The notes beneath the pieces were generated by a model. It had not been told where the DNA came from and searched no databases. It worked only from the letters and a program-made list of their open reading frames with translations. 64,000 bases of DNA from contig NZ_CP029343.1 of the NCBI RefSeq assembly GCF_003143515.1, positions 558,001 to 622,000 of the forward strand, in the 5' to 3' direction. This document shows, one piece after another, positions 26,450-36,008 of the stretch. Numbering within the stretch: the stretch's first letter is position 1; every line of letters begins with the position of its first letter. Both the position numbers and the translations under genes were made by a program. The DNA comes from Massilia oculi (GTDB lineage: Bacteria; Pseudomonadota; Gammaproteobacteria; Burkholderiales; Burkholderiaceae_D).

Positions 26450-27115
26450 ATGATCGACCTCGCCACCCTGCAAGCCGCCGCCTTCAAGGCCGAGCTGTCC
26501 GCCGCCCGGCGTCTGACGGCGCGCACCGGCATGCCCGAGGCCGAGGCCCTGGAACGGACCTTGACGCTCAGCGCCGGCAGCGCCGGACTGGCCAGCCTGC
26601 TGTCCGAGCGCCAGGCCCAGCGCCGCCACACCGAACTGCAGGCCGCGCGGCGCCAGGCCAGCGCCGCCGCCGCGCGCAACCGCGGTGCTGGGCCGGAGAC
26701 CAGCGCCTGGCGCGCCTGGTTCGATGGTTCGGCGCGTCCGAATCCGGGCCGCTGCGGCCTGGGCGCCGTCCTCGATGGCCCGGACGGCCAGCGCATCGAA
26801 CTGTCGCTGGACGGCGGACATGGCAACAGCAGCGAAGCGGAATACCGCGCCCTGAACGCCGTGCTGCGCGCGGCCATCGACCATGGCGCGAACGACCTGC
26901 TGGTGCTGGGCGACAGCCAGGTCGTGATCGACGACGTCAACACCCCCGATGGCGCCAACGCCCCGGCCCTGGGCCTGCTGCGCGCCGAAGCGCTGGCCCT
27001 GCTGGCCCGCCTGCCGCAGGCAAGGCTGCGCTGGATCCCGCGCCACAAGAATGCAAGAGCCGACGCGCTGTCGCAGCGCGCCGCGCCGCCCCTCACTCTG
27101 GAACAGGAAACATGA
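26450..27115 (+). CDS. RNase HI-like protein
   Basis: A 221-residue protein. The first 90 residues are a helical extension. The RNase H fold follows with the four acidic positions: FDGSARPNPG (Asp), NSSEAEYRAL (Glu), VLGDSQVV (Asp) and HKNARADALS (Asp). RNase H cleaves the RNA strand of RNA-DNA hybrids. Such RNase H-like proteins with an N-terminal extension occur in many Proteobacteria in addition to RnhA. The stop overlaps the next ATG by four bases, so it is coupled to the HD-domain gene. The N-terminal part has no recognised domain. Confidence 0.8.
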   Translation: MIDLATLQAAAFKAELSAARRLTARTGMPEAEALERTLTLSAGSAGLASLLSERQAQRRHTELQAARRQASAAAARNRGAGPETSAWRAWFDGSARPNPGRCGLGAVLDGPDGQRIELSLDGGHGNSSEAEYRALNAVLRAAIDHGANDLLVLGDSQVVIDDVNTPDGANAPALGLLRAEALALLARLPQARLRWIPRHKNARADALSQRAAPPLTLEQET

Positions 27116-27771
27116 CCGAAACGAGCAATACCGATCTCGCCGACTGGCGCACCAGACTGGCCGCCATGGCCGCCGGCAGCGCCGATACCGACGGCGCCCA
27201 CGACAGCGCCCACCTCGACCGCGTCTGGCGCACTGCGCAGGCGCTGCTGGAACACCATCCCGAAGCCGACCGCCTGGTGGTGCTGGCCGCCTGCTACCTG
27301 CACGACCTGGTCAACCTGCCCAAGAACGATCCCGAACGCAACCAGGCATCAACTCGCTCGGCGCGGCTGGCGCGCCACCAGCTGGCCCACCTGGGCTTCC
27401 CGCCTGAAAAACTGGATGCCGTGGCGCACGCGATCGAGGCGCACAGCTTCTCGGCCGCGATCCCCGCCGAGACGATCGAGGCGAAGATCGTGCAGGACGC
27501 CGACCGCATGGACGGCCTGGGCCTGGTGGGACTGGCGCGCATGTTCTATATCGCGGGGCGCATGGAGAGCAGCCTGGCCCACCCGAGCGACCCGCTGGGA
27601 AAGGAGCGCGACTTCGACGACCGCCGCTATTGCCTCGATCACATCATGGTCAAGCTGAGGAAGCTCCCGGACATGATGCAGACCGACGCCGCGCGTGACT
27701 TGGGCCGCGAACGGCTCGGCCAGCTGCTGGCTTTCCGCGAGGAGTTCGCGGCCGAATGGAGTGGAGCCTAG
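27112..27771 (+). CDS. HD domain phosphohydrolase
   Basis: A 219-residue HD-superfamily protein. The motif set is intact: GAHDSAHLDRVW (first His), CYLHDLVN (His-Asp pair), AIEAHSFSAAIP and KIVQDADRMDGLG (the last Asp). Proteins of this YedJ-like kind hydrolyse phosphate bonds of nucleotides or related small molecules with divalent metal; the substrate is unknown. Its start overlaps the RNase H-like gene by four bases. No signal or membrane segment was seen, so it acts in the cytoplasm. Confidence 0.85.
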   Translation: MTETSNTDLADWRTRLAAMAAGSADTDGAHDSAHLDRVWRTAQALLEHHPEADRLVVLAACYLHDLVNLPKNDPERNQASTRSARLARHQLAHLGFPPEKLDAVAHAIEAHSFSAAIPAETIEAKIVQDADRMDGLGLVGLARMFYIAGRMESSLAHPSDPLGKERDFDDRRYCLDHIMVKLRKLPDMMQTDAARDLGRERLGQLLAFREEFAAEWSGA

Positions 27772-27821
27772 ACTATTTGTTGCAATGTTAAGATAGACGA
27801 ACTGTATTGACCGAGGCGTCC

Positions 27822-29066
27822 ATGACCAGTTCGACCGCAGCACCGCAAGCTGTCCCCGGCAAGCTCAATTTCGTCCTCGTCTGCATCTTCATCGACATGC
27901 TCGGCATCGGCCTGATCGTCCCGGTGCTGCCGCTGCTGGTCGGCCAGTTCGTGGACGGGCCGGACCAGCAGGCGCTGTGGTACGGGGTGCTGGCGGCGGT
28001 GTTCGGGGTGCTGCAGTTCCTGTTCATGCCGGCGCTCGGGGCGCTCAGCGACCGCATCGGACGGCGTCCGGTGCTGCTGTATTCGATGGCCGGCATGTGC
28101 CTGAACTTCCTGGCCACCGCCTGGGCGCCGACCCTGGCCTGGCTGTTCGTCGGCCGCGTCATCGGCGGCATGTCCTCGGCCAGCATGTCGGTCGCCTCGG
28201 CCTATGCCTCCGACATCTCGACCCGCGAGAACCGCGCCAAGAGCTTCGGCAAGATCGGCGCCGCCTTCGGCCTGGGCTTCATCTGCGGCCCGATGCTGGG
28301 CGGCCTGCTGGGCGACGCCGATCTCCACCTGCCCTTCTACGTAGCCGCGGCGCTGTCGGCGGCGAACCTGGTGTACGGCTTCTTCTTCGTGCCGGAGTCG
28401 CTGGCGAAAGAAGGCCGCGCACCGTTCAAGCTGGCGCGCCTGAATCCCTTCTCCGCCCTGCTGCGATTGGTGAAACGCGAAGACATCCGCGGCCTGGTGA
28501 TCGTCATCACCCTGGCCACCTTCGCCCAGATGATGCTGCAGTCGACCTGGGTGCTGTACACCACCTTCCGCTTCGACTGGACGCCGCGCGACAACGGCAT
28601 CGCCCTGTTCTGCGTCGGCCTCGGCTCGGTAGTGGTCCAGGCCTGGCTGCTGGGCAGGCTGATTCACCGCTTCGGCGAGGTGCGGCTGTCGCTGATGGCG
28701 CTCACCTCCGGCATGCTGACCTTTCTCGCCTATGGCCTGGCGACCCAGGGCTGGATGATGTACGTCTTCATCCTGGCCAATGTGCTGGCCTATGCCACCG
28801 GGCCCGCCCTGCAGGGCATCGTGTCGAAATCCTCGCCGCCCGAGCAGCAGGGCGAGGTGATGGGTTCGCTGCAGTCGATCGGCAGCCTGGGCGTAATCGT
28901 CACACCGCTGCTCGGTACCGGCATCCTGAGCGCGGTCAGCCACTTGCCGCGCGACGACTGGCGCATCGGCAGCAGCTTCTTCCTGTGCGCGGCGATGCAG
29001 GCGGTGGCATTGTTGCTGGCATGGCGCTATTTCCACGGCCACAGCTACAGCGGCCTGAAAACCTGA
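27822..29066 (+). CDS. MFS transporter of the TCR/Tet family
   Basis: A 414-residue protein with about twelve membrane helices. The start is ATG 27822 (a TTG at 27807 is less likely). The N-terminal LNFVLVCIFIDMLGIGLIVP and the loop LGALSDRIGRRPVLL match the DHA1 TCR/tetracycline-antiporter group, as do RVIGGMSSASMSVASAYASD and a GRRP-type A motif. It probably exports drugs or metabolites by proton antiport. Calling it a tetracycline efflux pump would go too far without closer comparison, because this group includes many uncharacterised exporters in Oxalobacteraceae. Confidence 0.88.
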   Translation: MTSSTAAPQAVPGKLNFVLVCIFIDMLGIGLIVPVLPLLVGQFVDGPDQQALWYGVLAAVFGVLQFLFMPALGALSDRIGRRPVLLYSMAGMCLNFLATAWAPTLAWLFVGRVIGGMSSASMSVASAYASDISTRENRAKSFGKIGAAFGLGFICGPMLGGLLGDADLHLPFYVAAALSAANLVYGFFFVPESLAKEGRAPFKLARLNPFSALLRLVKREDIRGLVIVITLATFAQMMLQSTWVLYTTFRFDWTPRDNGIALFCVGLGSVVVQAWLLGRLIHRFGEVRLSLMALTSGMLTFLAYGLATQGWMMYVFILANVLAYATGPALQGIVSKSSPPEQQGEVMGSLQSIGSLGVIVTPLLGTGILSAVSHLPRDDWRIGSSFFLCAAMQAVALLLAWRYFHGHSYSGLKT

Positions 29067-29165
29067 CGATGCGACACCGGTACTTTCCGCGATCCCGTTC
29101 GCGGCCCTCCCGGGCAGCGTTCGCCGCTATGGCGCTACCTGGAGTACACTCGGCCAAAGGCTTGC

Positions 29166-29187
29166 AATGGAAATACCATTTTCCATT
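29166..29187. promoter_or_regulatory. Inverted repeat upstream of psd
   Basis: AATGGAAA (29166-29173), six bases, TTTCCATT (29180-29187). A TATAAT box (29213-29218) lies just downstream, so an operator for psd is possible. Confidence 0.4.
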
Positions 29188-29247
29188 CGGCACTACCATA
29201 GTGTACGCCCGTTATAATGCGCAATTTTCGAAGAAAGGCGATCGCCC

Positions 29248-30102
29248 GTGTCCCGCTTAAAAGTCTTGCCCCAATACGTCATGCCGAAACAGGCGATGAC
29301 CAACTTCGCCGGCCGGGTCGCTGGCCACAAGGGCGGGTCGATGACGACCAGCCTGATTCGTTGGTTCGTGGGCAAGTACGGCGTCGACATGAGCGAAGCG
29401 GCCAATCCGGACATCGCCAGTTACCCCAGCTTCAACGAATTCTTCACCCGTGCGCTGCGCGACGGCGTGCGTCCGCTGGCGGCCAGCGACTACGTGTGCC
29501 CGGTCGACGGCGCCATCAGCCAGTTCGGCGACATCGACGACCACCAGATCTTCCAGGCCAAGGGCCACAAGTTCACCACGGCCGAACTGGTTGGCGGCGA
29601 CCAGGCGCTGGCCGCGCACTTCCAGCACGGACACTTCGCTAACGTGTACCTGAGCCCGAAGGACTATCACCGCATCCACATGCCGTGCGACGGCCGCCTG
29701 ACGCGCATGATCTATGTGCCGGGCAAGCTGTTTTCGGTGAACCCGACCACGGCGCGCGGCGTGCCGGGCCTGTTCGCGCGCAACGAACGCGTGGTGTGCG
29801 TGTTCGAGAGCGATGAATTCGGGCCGTTCGTGATGACCCTGGTCGGCGCGACCATCGTCGGCAGCATGGCCACCGTCTGGCATGGCGTGGTCAATCCGCC
29901 GCGCATGCCGCGCATCTGCGAATGGCACTATGAGCCGGGCCAGGTCACCCTGAAGAAGGGCGACGAGATGGGCCGCTTCCTGCTCGGCTCCACCGTCGTG
30001 ATGCTGTTCCAGCGCGGCGCCATCGCCTTCAATCCGGCCTGGGCGCCGGAAGGCAAGGTGCGCCTGGGCGAACCGATGGGCGAGCGTCCGCTCAAGTCCT
30101 GA
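29248..30102 (+). CDS. psd: Phosphatidylserine decarboxylase
   Basis: A 284-residue protein with GTG start at 29248. Family motifs are complete: [25 protein letters not shown], the [13 protein letters not shown]is segment, and LLGSTVV with the LGST self-cleavage site at Ser248, which becomes the pyruvoyl cofactor in the alpha chain. The enzyme makes phosphatidylethanolamine from phosphatidylserine on the inner membrane. Its 3' end overlaps the convergent LysR gene by eleven bases. An 8-base palindrome and a TATAAT box lie upstream. Confidence 0.93.
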   Translation: MSRLKVLPQYVMPKQAMTNFAGRVAGHKGGSMTTSLIRWFVGKYGVDMSEAANPDIASYPSFNEFFTRALRDGVRPLAASDYVCPVDGAISQFGDIDDHQIFQAKGHKFTTAELVGGDQALAAHFQHGHFANVYLSPKDYHRIHMPCDGRLTRMIYVPGKLFSVNPTTARGVPGLFARNERVVCVFESDEFGPFVMTLVGATIVGSMATVWHGVVNPPRMPRICEWHYEPGQVTLKKGDEMGRFLLGSTVVMLFQRGAIAFNPAWAPEGKVRLGEPMGERPLKS

Positions 30103-31066
30103 GTTCGACGGCTTCGTCCTCCAGCGCCGCGCGCGCCTTGAACGCGGCCACCGCGGCATGCGGGCTGTGGCCCTTCTCGGTGCAGGCCGATTCGATCATC
30201 TCCAGGAAGGCCCGGGTCTTGGCCGGCATCAGCTTACGGCTCGGGAACACCGCCCAGCCGCTGGCGGTCGGCATATCCCACTCCGGCAGCACCCGCACCA
30301 GTTCACCGGTCTGCATGTAGGGCTGGGCGAACAGCGTCGAGCTGAGCGCGATGCCGGCGCCGCGCGAGGCGATGCGCGCCAGCAGGTCGGGCGAATTCGC
30401 CGTGAGCCGCGCGTTGAGCGCGCGCTCCCAGCGCAGCTTCCCGCGCATCAAGGTCCATGGCATGGCGCCGCCGGTGCGGCTCAGGATGCACAGCACGTCG
30501 TGCGCGTCGAGATCGTCGGGATGCTCGGGAATGCCGCGCCGCGCCAGGTAGCTCGGCGCCGCGTACAGGCCGGGCTGCTCGAGCGTGATCGGACGCGCGC
30601 TCAGGGTCGCGTCGTTCGGCAGGTCGCCCATGCGGATCGCGATGTCGAAATTCTCCGCCACCAGGTCGACCCGGCGCGGCGTCAGGTCCATCTCCAGCCT
30701 GACCGCCGGATAGCGCTCCAGGAAGCGCGCGATGACTTCGTTCAGGCCGCTGTTGGCGAAGTCGCCCGGCGCCGAGATGCGCAGCTTGCCGCTCGGTTCG
30801 CCCTGGCGGTGCTGGGCCAGCGCGCCGGCGGCGTCGACTTCGTCGGCCAGGCGGCGCGCATGCTCGTACAGGCTGGCGCCGAACTCGGTGACCACCAGCT
30901 TGCGGGTCGTGCGCTGCAGCAGGCGCTCGCCCAGGGTCGTCTCGAGCAGCGCCAGGCGGCGCGAGACGGTCGACTTGGGCAGGTTGACGCGCTCGGCGGC
31001 GCGGGTGAAGCTGCCCGACTCGACGATCCGCGCGAACAGCAGCAAGTCATTCGGTTCCACGTCCAT
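30092..31066 (-). CDS. LysR family transcriptional regulator
   Basis: A 324-residue regulator with the LysR N-terminal winged HTH ([20 protein letters not shown] followed by [12 protein letters not shown]) and an effector-binding region with [13 protein letters not shown]. It is divergent from the azoreductase gene with a 111-base gap, so it most likely controls that gene and itself. LysR proteins usually bind a T-N11-A site in such a gap. The C-terminal extension past residue 290 is rich in Ala and slightly longer than the family norm. Confidence 0.9.
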   Translation of the reverse strand: MDVEPNDLLLFARIVESGSFTRAAERVNLPKSTVSRRLALLETTLGERLLQRTTRKLVVTEFGASLYEHARRLADEVDAAGALAQHRQGEPSGKLRISAPGDFANSGLNEVIARFLERYPAVRLEMDLTPRRVDLVAENFDIAIRMGDLPNDATLSARPITLEQPGLYAAPSYLARRGIPEHPDDLDAHDVLCILSRTGGAMPWTLMRGKLRWERALNARLTANSPDLLARIASRGAGIALSSTLFAQPYMQTGELVRVLPEWDMPTASGWAVFPSRKLMPAKTRAFLEMIESACTEKGHSPHAAVAAFKARAALEDEAVELRT

Positions 31067-31177
31067 GATTGTCCCATCAGCAGAATAATGTTATCCATTT
31101 TACTGGCTTCCGGACTGATTTTGGAATTGCTAAAGTGTTCCCCATCGAAACTCTCTACCAAACGAAGGGGCCTGACC

Positions 31178-31774
31178 ATGAACATCCTGCACATCACCAC
31201 CAGCGTTCGCGGCGACGCATCGGAATCGACCCGCGTCACCCAGCAAATCGTCGACAAGCTGGCCGCCGCCAACCCGGGCGCGACCGTCGTGCGCCGCGAC
31301 TTCGGCGCCCAGCCGCACCCGCTGCTGGACGGCGCCGCCGTCGGCGCCCTGTTCACCCCGCTTGAGCAGCGCAGCCCGGAACAGGCAGCGCGCGTCGCCC
31401 TGGATGATGCGCTGATCCTTGAGGCGCAGGCGGCCGACGTGATCGTGCTGGGCGCCCCGATGTACAACTTCTCGATGCCGGTGCAACTGAAGAGCTGGTT
31501 CGACGCGGTGGCCCGCGCCGGCGTGACCTTCCGCTATACCGAGACCGGTCCGGAAGGCCTGCTGAAGAACAAGAAGGTGTACGTGGCCGCGTCCCGCGGC
31601 GGCGTGTACGACGAAGCGGCCGACCCGCAGGTGCCGCAGATGCGCGCCCTGCTGAACTTCCTCGGCCTGAACGACCACACCTTCATCTATTCGTCGGGCA
31701 TGGCGATGGGGCCGGAAGCCGTGGCCAAGGGCCAGGCCGCGGCCAACGCGGCCGTCGAGGCGGCACTGGCGTAA
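31178..31774 (+). CDS. azoR: FMN-dependent NADH-azoreductase
   Basis: A 198-residue flavodoxin-like protein. ATG 31178 follows GAAGGGG. The family signatures are visible: the N-terminal [16 protein letters not shown] phosphate-binding loop, the [21 protein letters not shown]-binding segment and ASRGGVYD. The enzyme reduces azo dyes and quinones with NADH. Divergence from the LysR gene suggests regulation by it. The pirin gene 42 bases downstream probably shares the transcript. Confidence 0.92.
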   Translation: MNILHITTSVRGDASESTRVTQQIVDKLAAANPGATVVRRDFGAQPHPLLDGAAVGALFTPLEQRSPEQAARVALDDALILEAQAADVIVLGAPMYNFSMPVQLKSWFDAVARAGVTFRYTETGPEGLLKNKKVYVAASRGGVYDEAADPQVPQMRALLNFLGLNDHTFIYSSGMAMGPEAVAKGQAAANAAVEAALA

Positions 31775-31816
31775 TTCTTGCCGCCCGCCAGGCGGCGCAA
31801 ACAACAGGAGAGCAGC

Positions 31817-32686
31817 ATGAACACCGCAGTTGCCACCACCTCGATCCAGAAAACACGCGGCATCGAGCGCATCATCAACGGCCAGTTCGTGATGGACGGC
31901 GCGGGCGTGAAGATCAACCGCGTGCTGACCGGTCCCCTGCAGCGCCGCCTGGATCCATTCCTGATGCTCGACGCCTTCGGCAGCGACAAGCCGGGCGACT
32001 ACATCGCCGGCTTCCCGGAACATCCGCACCGCGGCTTCGAGACCATCACCTATATGCTGGCCGGCCGCATGCGCCACCGCGACAGCGCCGGCAACGAGGG
32101 CATGATCACCGATGGCGGCGTGCAGTGGATGACGGCCGGCCGCGGCGTGATCCACTCCGAGATGCCGGAGCAGAACGAGGGCCTGATGGAGGGCTTCCAG
32201 CTGTGGCTGAACCTGCCCGCCAGCGACAAGATGATCGAGCCCTGGTACCGCGACATCCCGCTCGAGGAAGTGCCGCGCTTCACGCTGGACGACGGCGTGA
32301 CGGTGCAGGTGATCGCCGGCAGCACGCATGGCGTCGATGGCGCGGTGCAGCGCGCGCATACCGAGCCGCTCTACCTCGACCTGGAGATCCCGGCCGGCGT
32401 GACCTTCGAGCAGCCGATTCCGGCCGGGCACAACGCCTTCGTCTACGTGTTCCGCGGCGAAGCTGTCATCGAGGGCAAGGGTGTCGGCCAGGCGCGCATG
32501 GCGATCCTCGACAACGCGCCCGGGGCCGACGGCGTGCGCATCAAGGCAGTGGCCGATACCCGCGCGCTGGTGCTGGCCGGGCGTCCGCTGAACGAACCGA
32601 TCGCGCAGTACGGTCCGTTCGTGATGAATACCCAGGCCGAGCTGCAGCAGGCGGTCGAGGATTTCCGGGCCGGCAGGTTCAGTTGA
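31817..32686 (+). CDS. Pirin family protein
   Basis: A 289-residue cupin of the pirin family. ATG 31817 follows AGGAGAG. The motif FPEHPHRGFETITYM holds the metal-binding His residues, followed by TAGRGVIHSEMPEQNEG with the third His and the Glu. The C-terminal cupin repeat (YVFRGEAVIEG, NAFVYVF) is complete, ending with AVEDFRAGRFS. Some family members have quercetinase activity and others act as redox sensors. It is cotranscribed with azoR. The decayed fragment at 11368 comes from the same family. Confidence 0.9.
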   Translation: MNTAVATTSIQKTRGIERIINGQFVMDGAGVKINRVLTGPLQRRLDPFLMLDAFGSDKPGDYIAGFPEHPHRGFETITYMLAGRMRHRDSAGNEGMITDGGVQWMTAGRGVIHSEMPEQNEGLMEGFQLWLNLPASDKMIEPWYRDIPLEEVPRFTLDDGVTVQVIAGSTHGVDGAVQRAHTEPLYLDLEIPAGVTFEQPIPAGHNAFVYVFRGEAVIEGKGVGQARMAILDNAPGADGVRIKAVADTRALVLAGRPLNEPIAQYGPFVMNTQAELQQAVEDFRAGRFS

Positions 32687-32789
32687 ACGATCGGCAGCAG
32701 GGCGCCCCAAACCGCCCTGCTGCCCCCTATGCGAGGTTCCCGGCCATGCGCTACACTCGCGGGATGACACAAGCGCAAGACATCTCGTA

Positions 32790-33260
32790 ATGGCACTGCT
32801 GGACACCCTCGGCGACCTCTGGTCGCGTGCAAGCCGGGCCATGGGCCTGGAAAACGCCGACCGCTTCCCGCCCGGCCACGCCTATCCGCACACCCGCTGG
32901 AACAAGGCGTATTTCGACATCCCGTCCGACTACCAGGCCGACCGGATGGAAAGCGTCGTCTGCGCCGCGATCGCCAACACGCCCTATGTGTTCGGCGAGA
33001 TCCGCAACCCCACCCCGCGCATGCAGCGCGCGCTGCTGTCCATCATCGAATCGCGCCTGCGCCGCGCCGATGCCCCGGCCGACCTGGTGCACCTGTTGAT
33101 CAAGGCTTACCGCCAGCCGCATACGCCAGACATCGTGCCGGGATTGCGCGCCGCGATCGCGGCCAATGCGCAGTACGACGCCAATATCCAGGCGCATGCG
33201 GTGCTGGCCTACCTGGGCGATGCGCCGGCGGGTTTTGGGGTCATCGAGGCGCAGGGCTGA
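32790..33260 (+). CDS. Hypothetical protein
   Basis: A 156-residue protein, ATG 32790, that I do not recognise. It has no signal peptide or membrane helix. There is a helical pattern with IESRLRRADAPADLVHLLIK and AHAVLAYLGDAPAG, which recalls tetratricopeptide-like or other alpha-helical repeats but is too short to call. It is flanked by the pirin and the aspartoacylase-like gene, with no obvious functional link. Confidence 0.55.
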   Translation: MALLDTLGDLWSRASRAMGLENADRFPPGHAYPHTRWNKAYFDIPSDYQADRMESVVCAAIANTPYVFGEIRNPTPRMQRALLSIIESRLRRADAPADLVHLLIKAYRQPHTPDIVPGLRAAIAANAQYDANIQAHAVLAYLGDAPAGFGVIEAQG

Positions 33261-33341
33261 ACCCCTCCATCGAGTCCGCGCACCTTGTCCGATAAAATAA
33301 GCACCCATCTTCGTTCCACAGCCAATACAGCCCATACCGCC

Positions 33342-34310
33342 ATGACTTCCGCCCGCCAGTTCCAATTCAAATCCATCAACTACACGGCCCTAGCGGCCGG
33401 CCCGCGCGTCATCATCATGGGCGCGACCCATGGCAACGAAGTATGCGGCACCAAGGCGATCAAGCGGGTCATGGAAGAAATCGACAGCGGCAAGCTGCAC
33501 ATCGCGGCCGGCAGCGTCACCTTCGTCCCGATCGTCAACCCGCTGGCCTACGCCCAGAACACCCGCAACGGCGACCGCAACCTGAACCGCGACCTGTTCC
33601 CGAAAGAGAATCCGCTGGACTTCGAGGACCAGGTCGCCAACTGGCTGTGCCCCCTCCTCGGCCAGCACGACGTGCTGCTCGACCTGCACTCCTTCGCCGC
33701 CACCGGCGAGCCGTTCGTGATGGTCGGGCCGCTCGACAACGACGGCACCTTGCAGCCATTCCGCCATGCGGCCAAGGAGCGCGCCTGGGCGCGCCGCCTG
33801 GGCGTGCGCCGCTTCGTCGACGGCTGGCTGGCCACCTATGGCGACGGCGTGCAGCGCCGCAGCCGCAGCGCCGACGAACTCGAGACCGTGCTGCGCTACG
33901 GCGTCGGCACCACCGAGTACATGCGCAGCACCGGCGGCTACGCGCTGACCCTCGAGTGCGGCCAGCACGACGATCCGGCCGCGCCGGACGTCGCCTACCG
34001 CGCCATCATGAACACGCTGGCCCACCTGGGCCTGATCGCCGCCGCCGATCCGGAACCGGTCGCCTTCGACGAGATGGAAGCGCTGTCGATGGTCGTGGTG
34101 CACGACAAGCTGCACGCGGACGACGCCTTCGTACGCCCATGGAAGAGCTTCGACCCGGTGAGCGAAGGCGAACTGCTCGGCCACCGCGCCGACGGCACGC
34201 CGGTGGTGGCCGAATTCGGCGGCCGCATCCTGTTCCCGGCCGCGAACGCCGCCGCCAACACCGAGTGGTACTACCTGACCCGCCCCAACGCGACTTTCGG
34301 CCGCGAGTAA
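33342..34310 (+). CDS. Succinylglutamate desuccinylase/aspartoacylase family zinc hydrolase
   Basis: A 322-residue protein with start ATG 33342. Conserved zinc-binding and active-site segments are clear: MGATHGNEVCG (His and Glu ligands), NPLAYAQNTRNGDRNLNRD, DLHSFAATGEPFVMVG (third His), and ECGQHDDP near residue 210 with the catalytic Glu. The C-terminal part has the extra beta domain of this family. It removes an acyl group from an amino acid or polyamine conjugate; the exact substrate is unknown. The 15-codon longer frame has no support. Confidence 0.88.
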   Translation: MTSARQFQFKSINYTALAAGPRVIIMGATHGNEVCGTKAIKRVMEEIDSGKLHIAAGSVTFVPIVNPLAYAQNTRNGDRNLNRDLFPKENPLDFEDQVANWLCPLLGQHDVLLDLHSFAATGEPFVMVGPLDNDGTLQPFRHAAKERAWARRLGVRRFVDGWLATYGDGVQRRSRSADELETVLRYGVGTTEYMRSTGGYALTLECGQHDDPAAPDVAYRAIMNTLAHLGLIAAADPEPVAFDEMEALSMVVVHDKLHADDAFVRPWKSFDPVSEGELLGHRADGTPVVAEFGGRILFPAANAAANTEWYYLTRPNATFGRE

Positions 34311-34355
34311 GACCCTGGACAGGACATTTCGAGCCGTCGTCAGCAAACATTTCTT

Positions 34356-34379
34356 GAATATCGTAAGATGACGATATTC
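34356..34379. promoter_or_regulatory. Perfect inverted repeat, probable ArsR operator
   Basis: GAATATCGT (34356-34364), six bases, then ACGATATTC (34371-34379), 30 bases before the ArsR start. Size and placement match an ArsR-type operator with autoregulation. Confidence 0.7.
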
Positions 34380-34409
34380 GGATCGAAAGAAGCCGATATA
34401 AGGAAAACC

Positions 34410-34706
34410 ATGGACATCGACGCGATCCACAAGGCCCTGGCCAACCCGGTGCGGCGCCAGATCCTGCAGTGGCTCAAGGAGCCGCAGCACCACTTCAGCG
34501 AGCAGGATCACCCGCTCGAGATGGGTGTGTGCTGCAAGCTCATTGACCAGAAAACCGGCCTGTCGCAATCGACGGTGTCGGCGCACCTGGCCACCCTGCA
34601 GCGCGCCGGGCTCGTGAACACGCGCCGCGTCGGCCAATGGATTTTCTTCCAACGGAACGAGGAAGCGATCCATGCCTTTCTCGCACAACTGAACGACGGA
34701 CTTTAG
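34410..34706 (+). CDS. ArsR family transcriptional regulator
   Basis: A 98-residue ArsR-type repressor with ATG 34410 after TAAGGA. The winged HTH is complete: IHKALANPVRRQILQWLKEP, then a VCCKLIDQKTGLSQSTVSAH recognition helix, and RVGQWIFFQRN in the wing. A Cys-Cys pair lies just before the recognition helix and could sense thiol-reactive compounds. A perfect 9-base inverted repeat (34356-34379) upstream is its probable operator. The old yellow enzyme gene nine bases downstream is its likely target. Confidence 0.88.
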   Translation: MDIDAIHKALANPVRRQILQWLKEPQHHFSEQDHPLEMGVCCKLIDQKTGLSQSTVSAHLATLQRAGLVNTRRVGQWIFFQRNEEAIHAFLAQLNDGL

Positions 34707-34715
34707 GAATACCCG

Positions 34716-35780
34716 ATGACTACAATGTTTGACCCGATCAAGGTGGGCGCCCTCGAATGGCCGAACCGCATCGTCATGGCGCCGCTGACCCGCTCGCGCG
34801 CCGATGGCGGCGCACGCGTGCCGAATGCGCTGATGGCCGAATACTATGTGCAGCGCGCGTCCGCCGGGCTGATCCTGTCCGAAGCGACCTCGGTGACCCC
34901 GATGGGCGTGGGCTATGCCGATACGCCGGGCATCTGGTCCGACGAGCAGGTCGAAGGCTGGAAGATCGTCACCGAGGCCGTGCACAAGGCCGGGGGCCGT
35001 ATCTTCCTGCAGCTGTGGCACGTGGGCCGCATCTCGGACCCGTCCTTCCTCGGCGGCGAGCTGCCGGTCGCGCCGTCGGCGATCCAGCCGGACGGCCATG
35101 TGAGCCTGCTGCGTCCGAAGCGCCCGTTCGTCACCCCGCGCGCGCTCGCACTCGATGAAATCCCCGGCATCGTCGCCGGCTACCGCAAGGGCGCCGAAAA
35201 CGCCAAGAAGGCCGGCTTCGACGGCGTCGAGATCCATGGCGCCAACGGCTACCTGCTCGACCAGTTCCTGCAGGATTCCACCAACAAGCGCAACGACGCC
35301 TACGGCGGCCCGATCGAGAACCGTGCGCGCCTGATGCTGGAAGTGACCGACGCCTGCATCGACGTCTGGGGCGCCGACCGCGTCGGCATGCACCTGGCGC
35401 CGGCCCGCGATTCGCACGACATGGGCGATTCGACCCCGGCCGAGACGTTCGGCTACGTGGCGCGCGAGCTGGGCAAGCGCAAGATCGCCTTCATCTTCAC
35501 CCGCGAAGGACAAGGTCCGGACGCGCTGGGTCCGATGATCAAGAAGGAATTCGGCGGCGTCTGGATCGCCAACCAGCAGCTCACCCGCGAAAAGGCCGAG
35601 GAACTGATCGCCAGCGGCACCGCCGACGCGGTGTCGTGGGGCCAGCTGTTCATCGCCAATCCGGACCTGCCGAAGCGCCTGCGGCTGGGTGCGCCGCTGA
35701 ACGAGCCGAATACCGATACCTTCTACCATCCTGGCCCGGTCGGCTACACCGACTATCCGGCACTGGAACAGGCTGCCTGA
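34716..35780 (+). CDS. nemA: Old yellow enzyme family alkene reductase
   Basis: A 354-residue FMN protein. Conserved OYE features include VMAPLTRSRADGGARVP, the EIHGANGYLLDQFLQD motif (His and Asn that bind the substrate carbonyl), and NKRNDAYGGPIENR. It reduces activated double bonds of enones, maleimides or nitro compounds with NADPH. Cotranscription with the ArsR regulator resembles the nemRA-type arrangement, although NemR is TetR-type. A stem-loop terminator follows. The symbol is by family similarity. Confidence 0.9.
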   Translation: MTTMFDPIKVGALEWPNRIVMAPLTRSRADGGARVPNALMAEYYVQRASAGLILSEATSVTPMGVGYADTPGIWSDEQVEGWKIVTEAVHKAGGRIFLQLWHVGRISDPSFLGGELPVAPSAIQPDGHVSLLRPKRPFVTPRALALDEIPGIVAGYRKGAENAKKAGFDGVEIHGANGYLLDQFLQDSTNKRNDAYGGPIENRARLMLEVTDACIDVWGADRVGMHLAPARDSHDMGDSTPAETFGYVARELGKRKIAFIFTREGQGPDALGPMIKKEFGGVWIANQQLTREKAEELIASGTADAVSWGQLFIANPDLPKRLRLGAPLNEPNTDTFYHPGPVGYTDYPALEQAA

Positions 35781-35840
35781 TACATCGCTTTCGCCACCGC
35801 TTCGCCGCCCACCGCCGGCGAAGTGGCGGCGCCTCTTTCG

Positions 35841-35865
35841 ACGGGACCTTCACGGTCCCGTTTCT
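35841..35865 (+). terminator. Terminator of the alkene reductase gene
   Basis: ACGGGACC (35841-35848) and GGTCCCGT (35854-35861), loop TTCAC, then TTCT. 61 bases after the stop. Confidence 0.75.
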
Positions 35866-36008
35866 ACGCGTATTGACGATACTAGCGAACACGCATACCG
35901 AGAGCACGCAATCTCTCCAACTGGTGTCCAGCGTGGAACGTTAGTGCTATTCTTGCGCGATTGACATTTCGCGCACCAAGATGCGCCCACCGAGAGAGAG
36001 GATATTCA

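Noticed and set aside
27822..29066. Calling the MFS protein a tetracycline resistance pump
   Set aside because: The motif set is shared with many uncharacterised exporters; resistance cannot be inferred.
33390..35729. A 779-codon minus-strand open frame
   Set aside because: It crosses three well-supported plus-strand genes in antisense; no domain, no Shine-Dalgarno.
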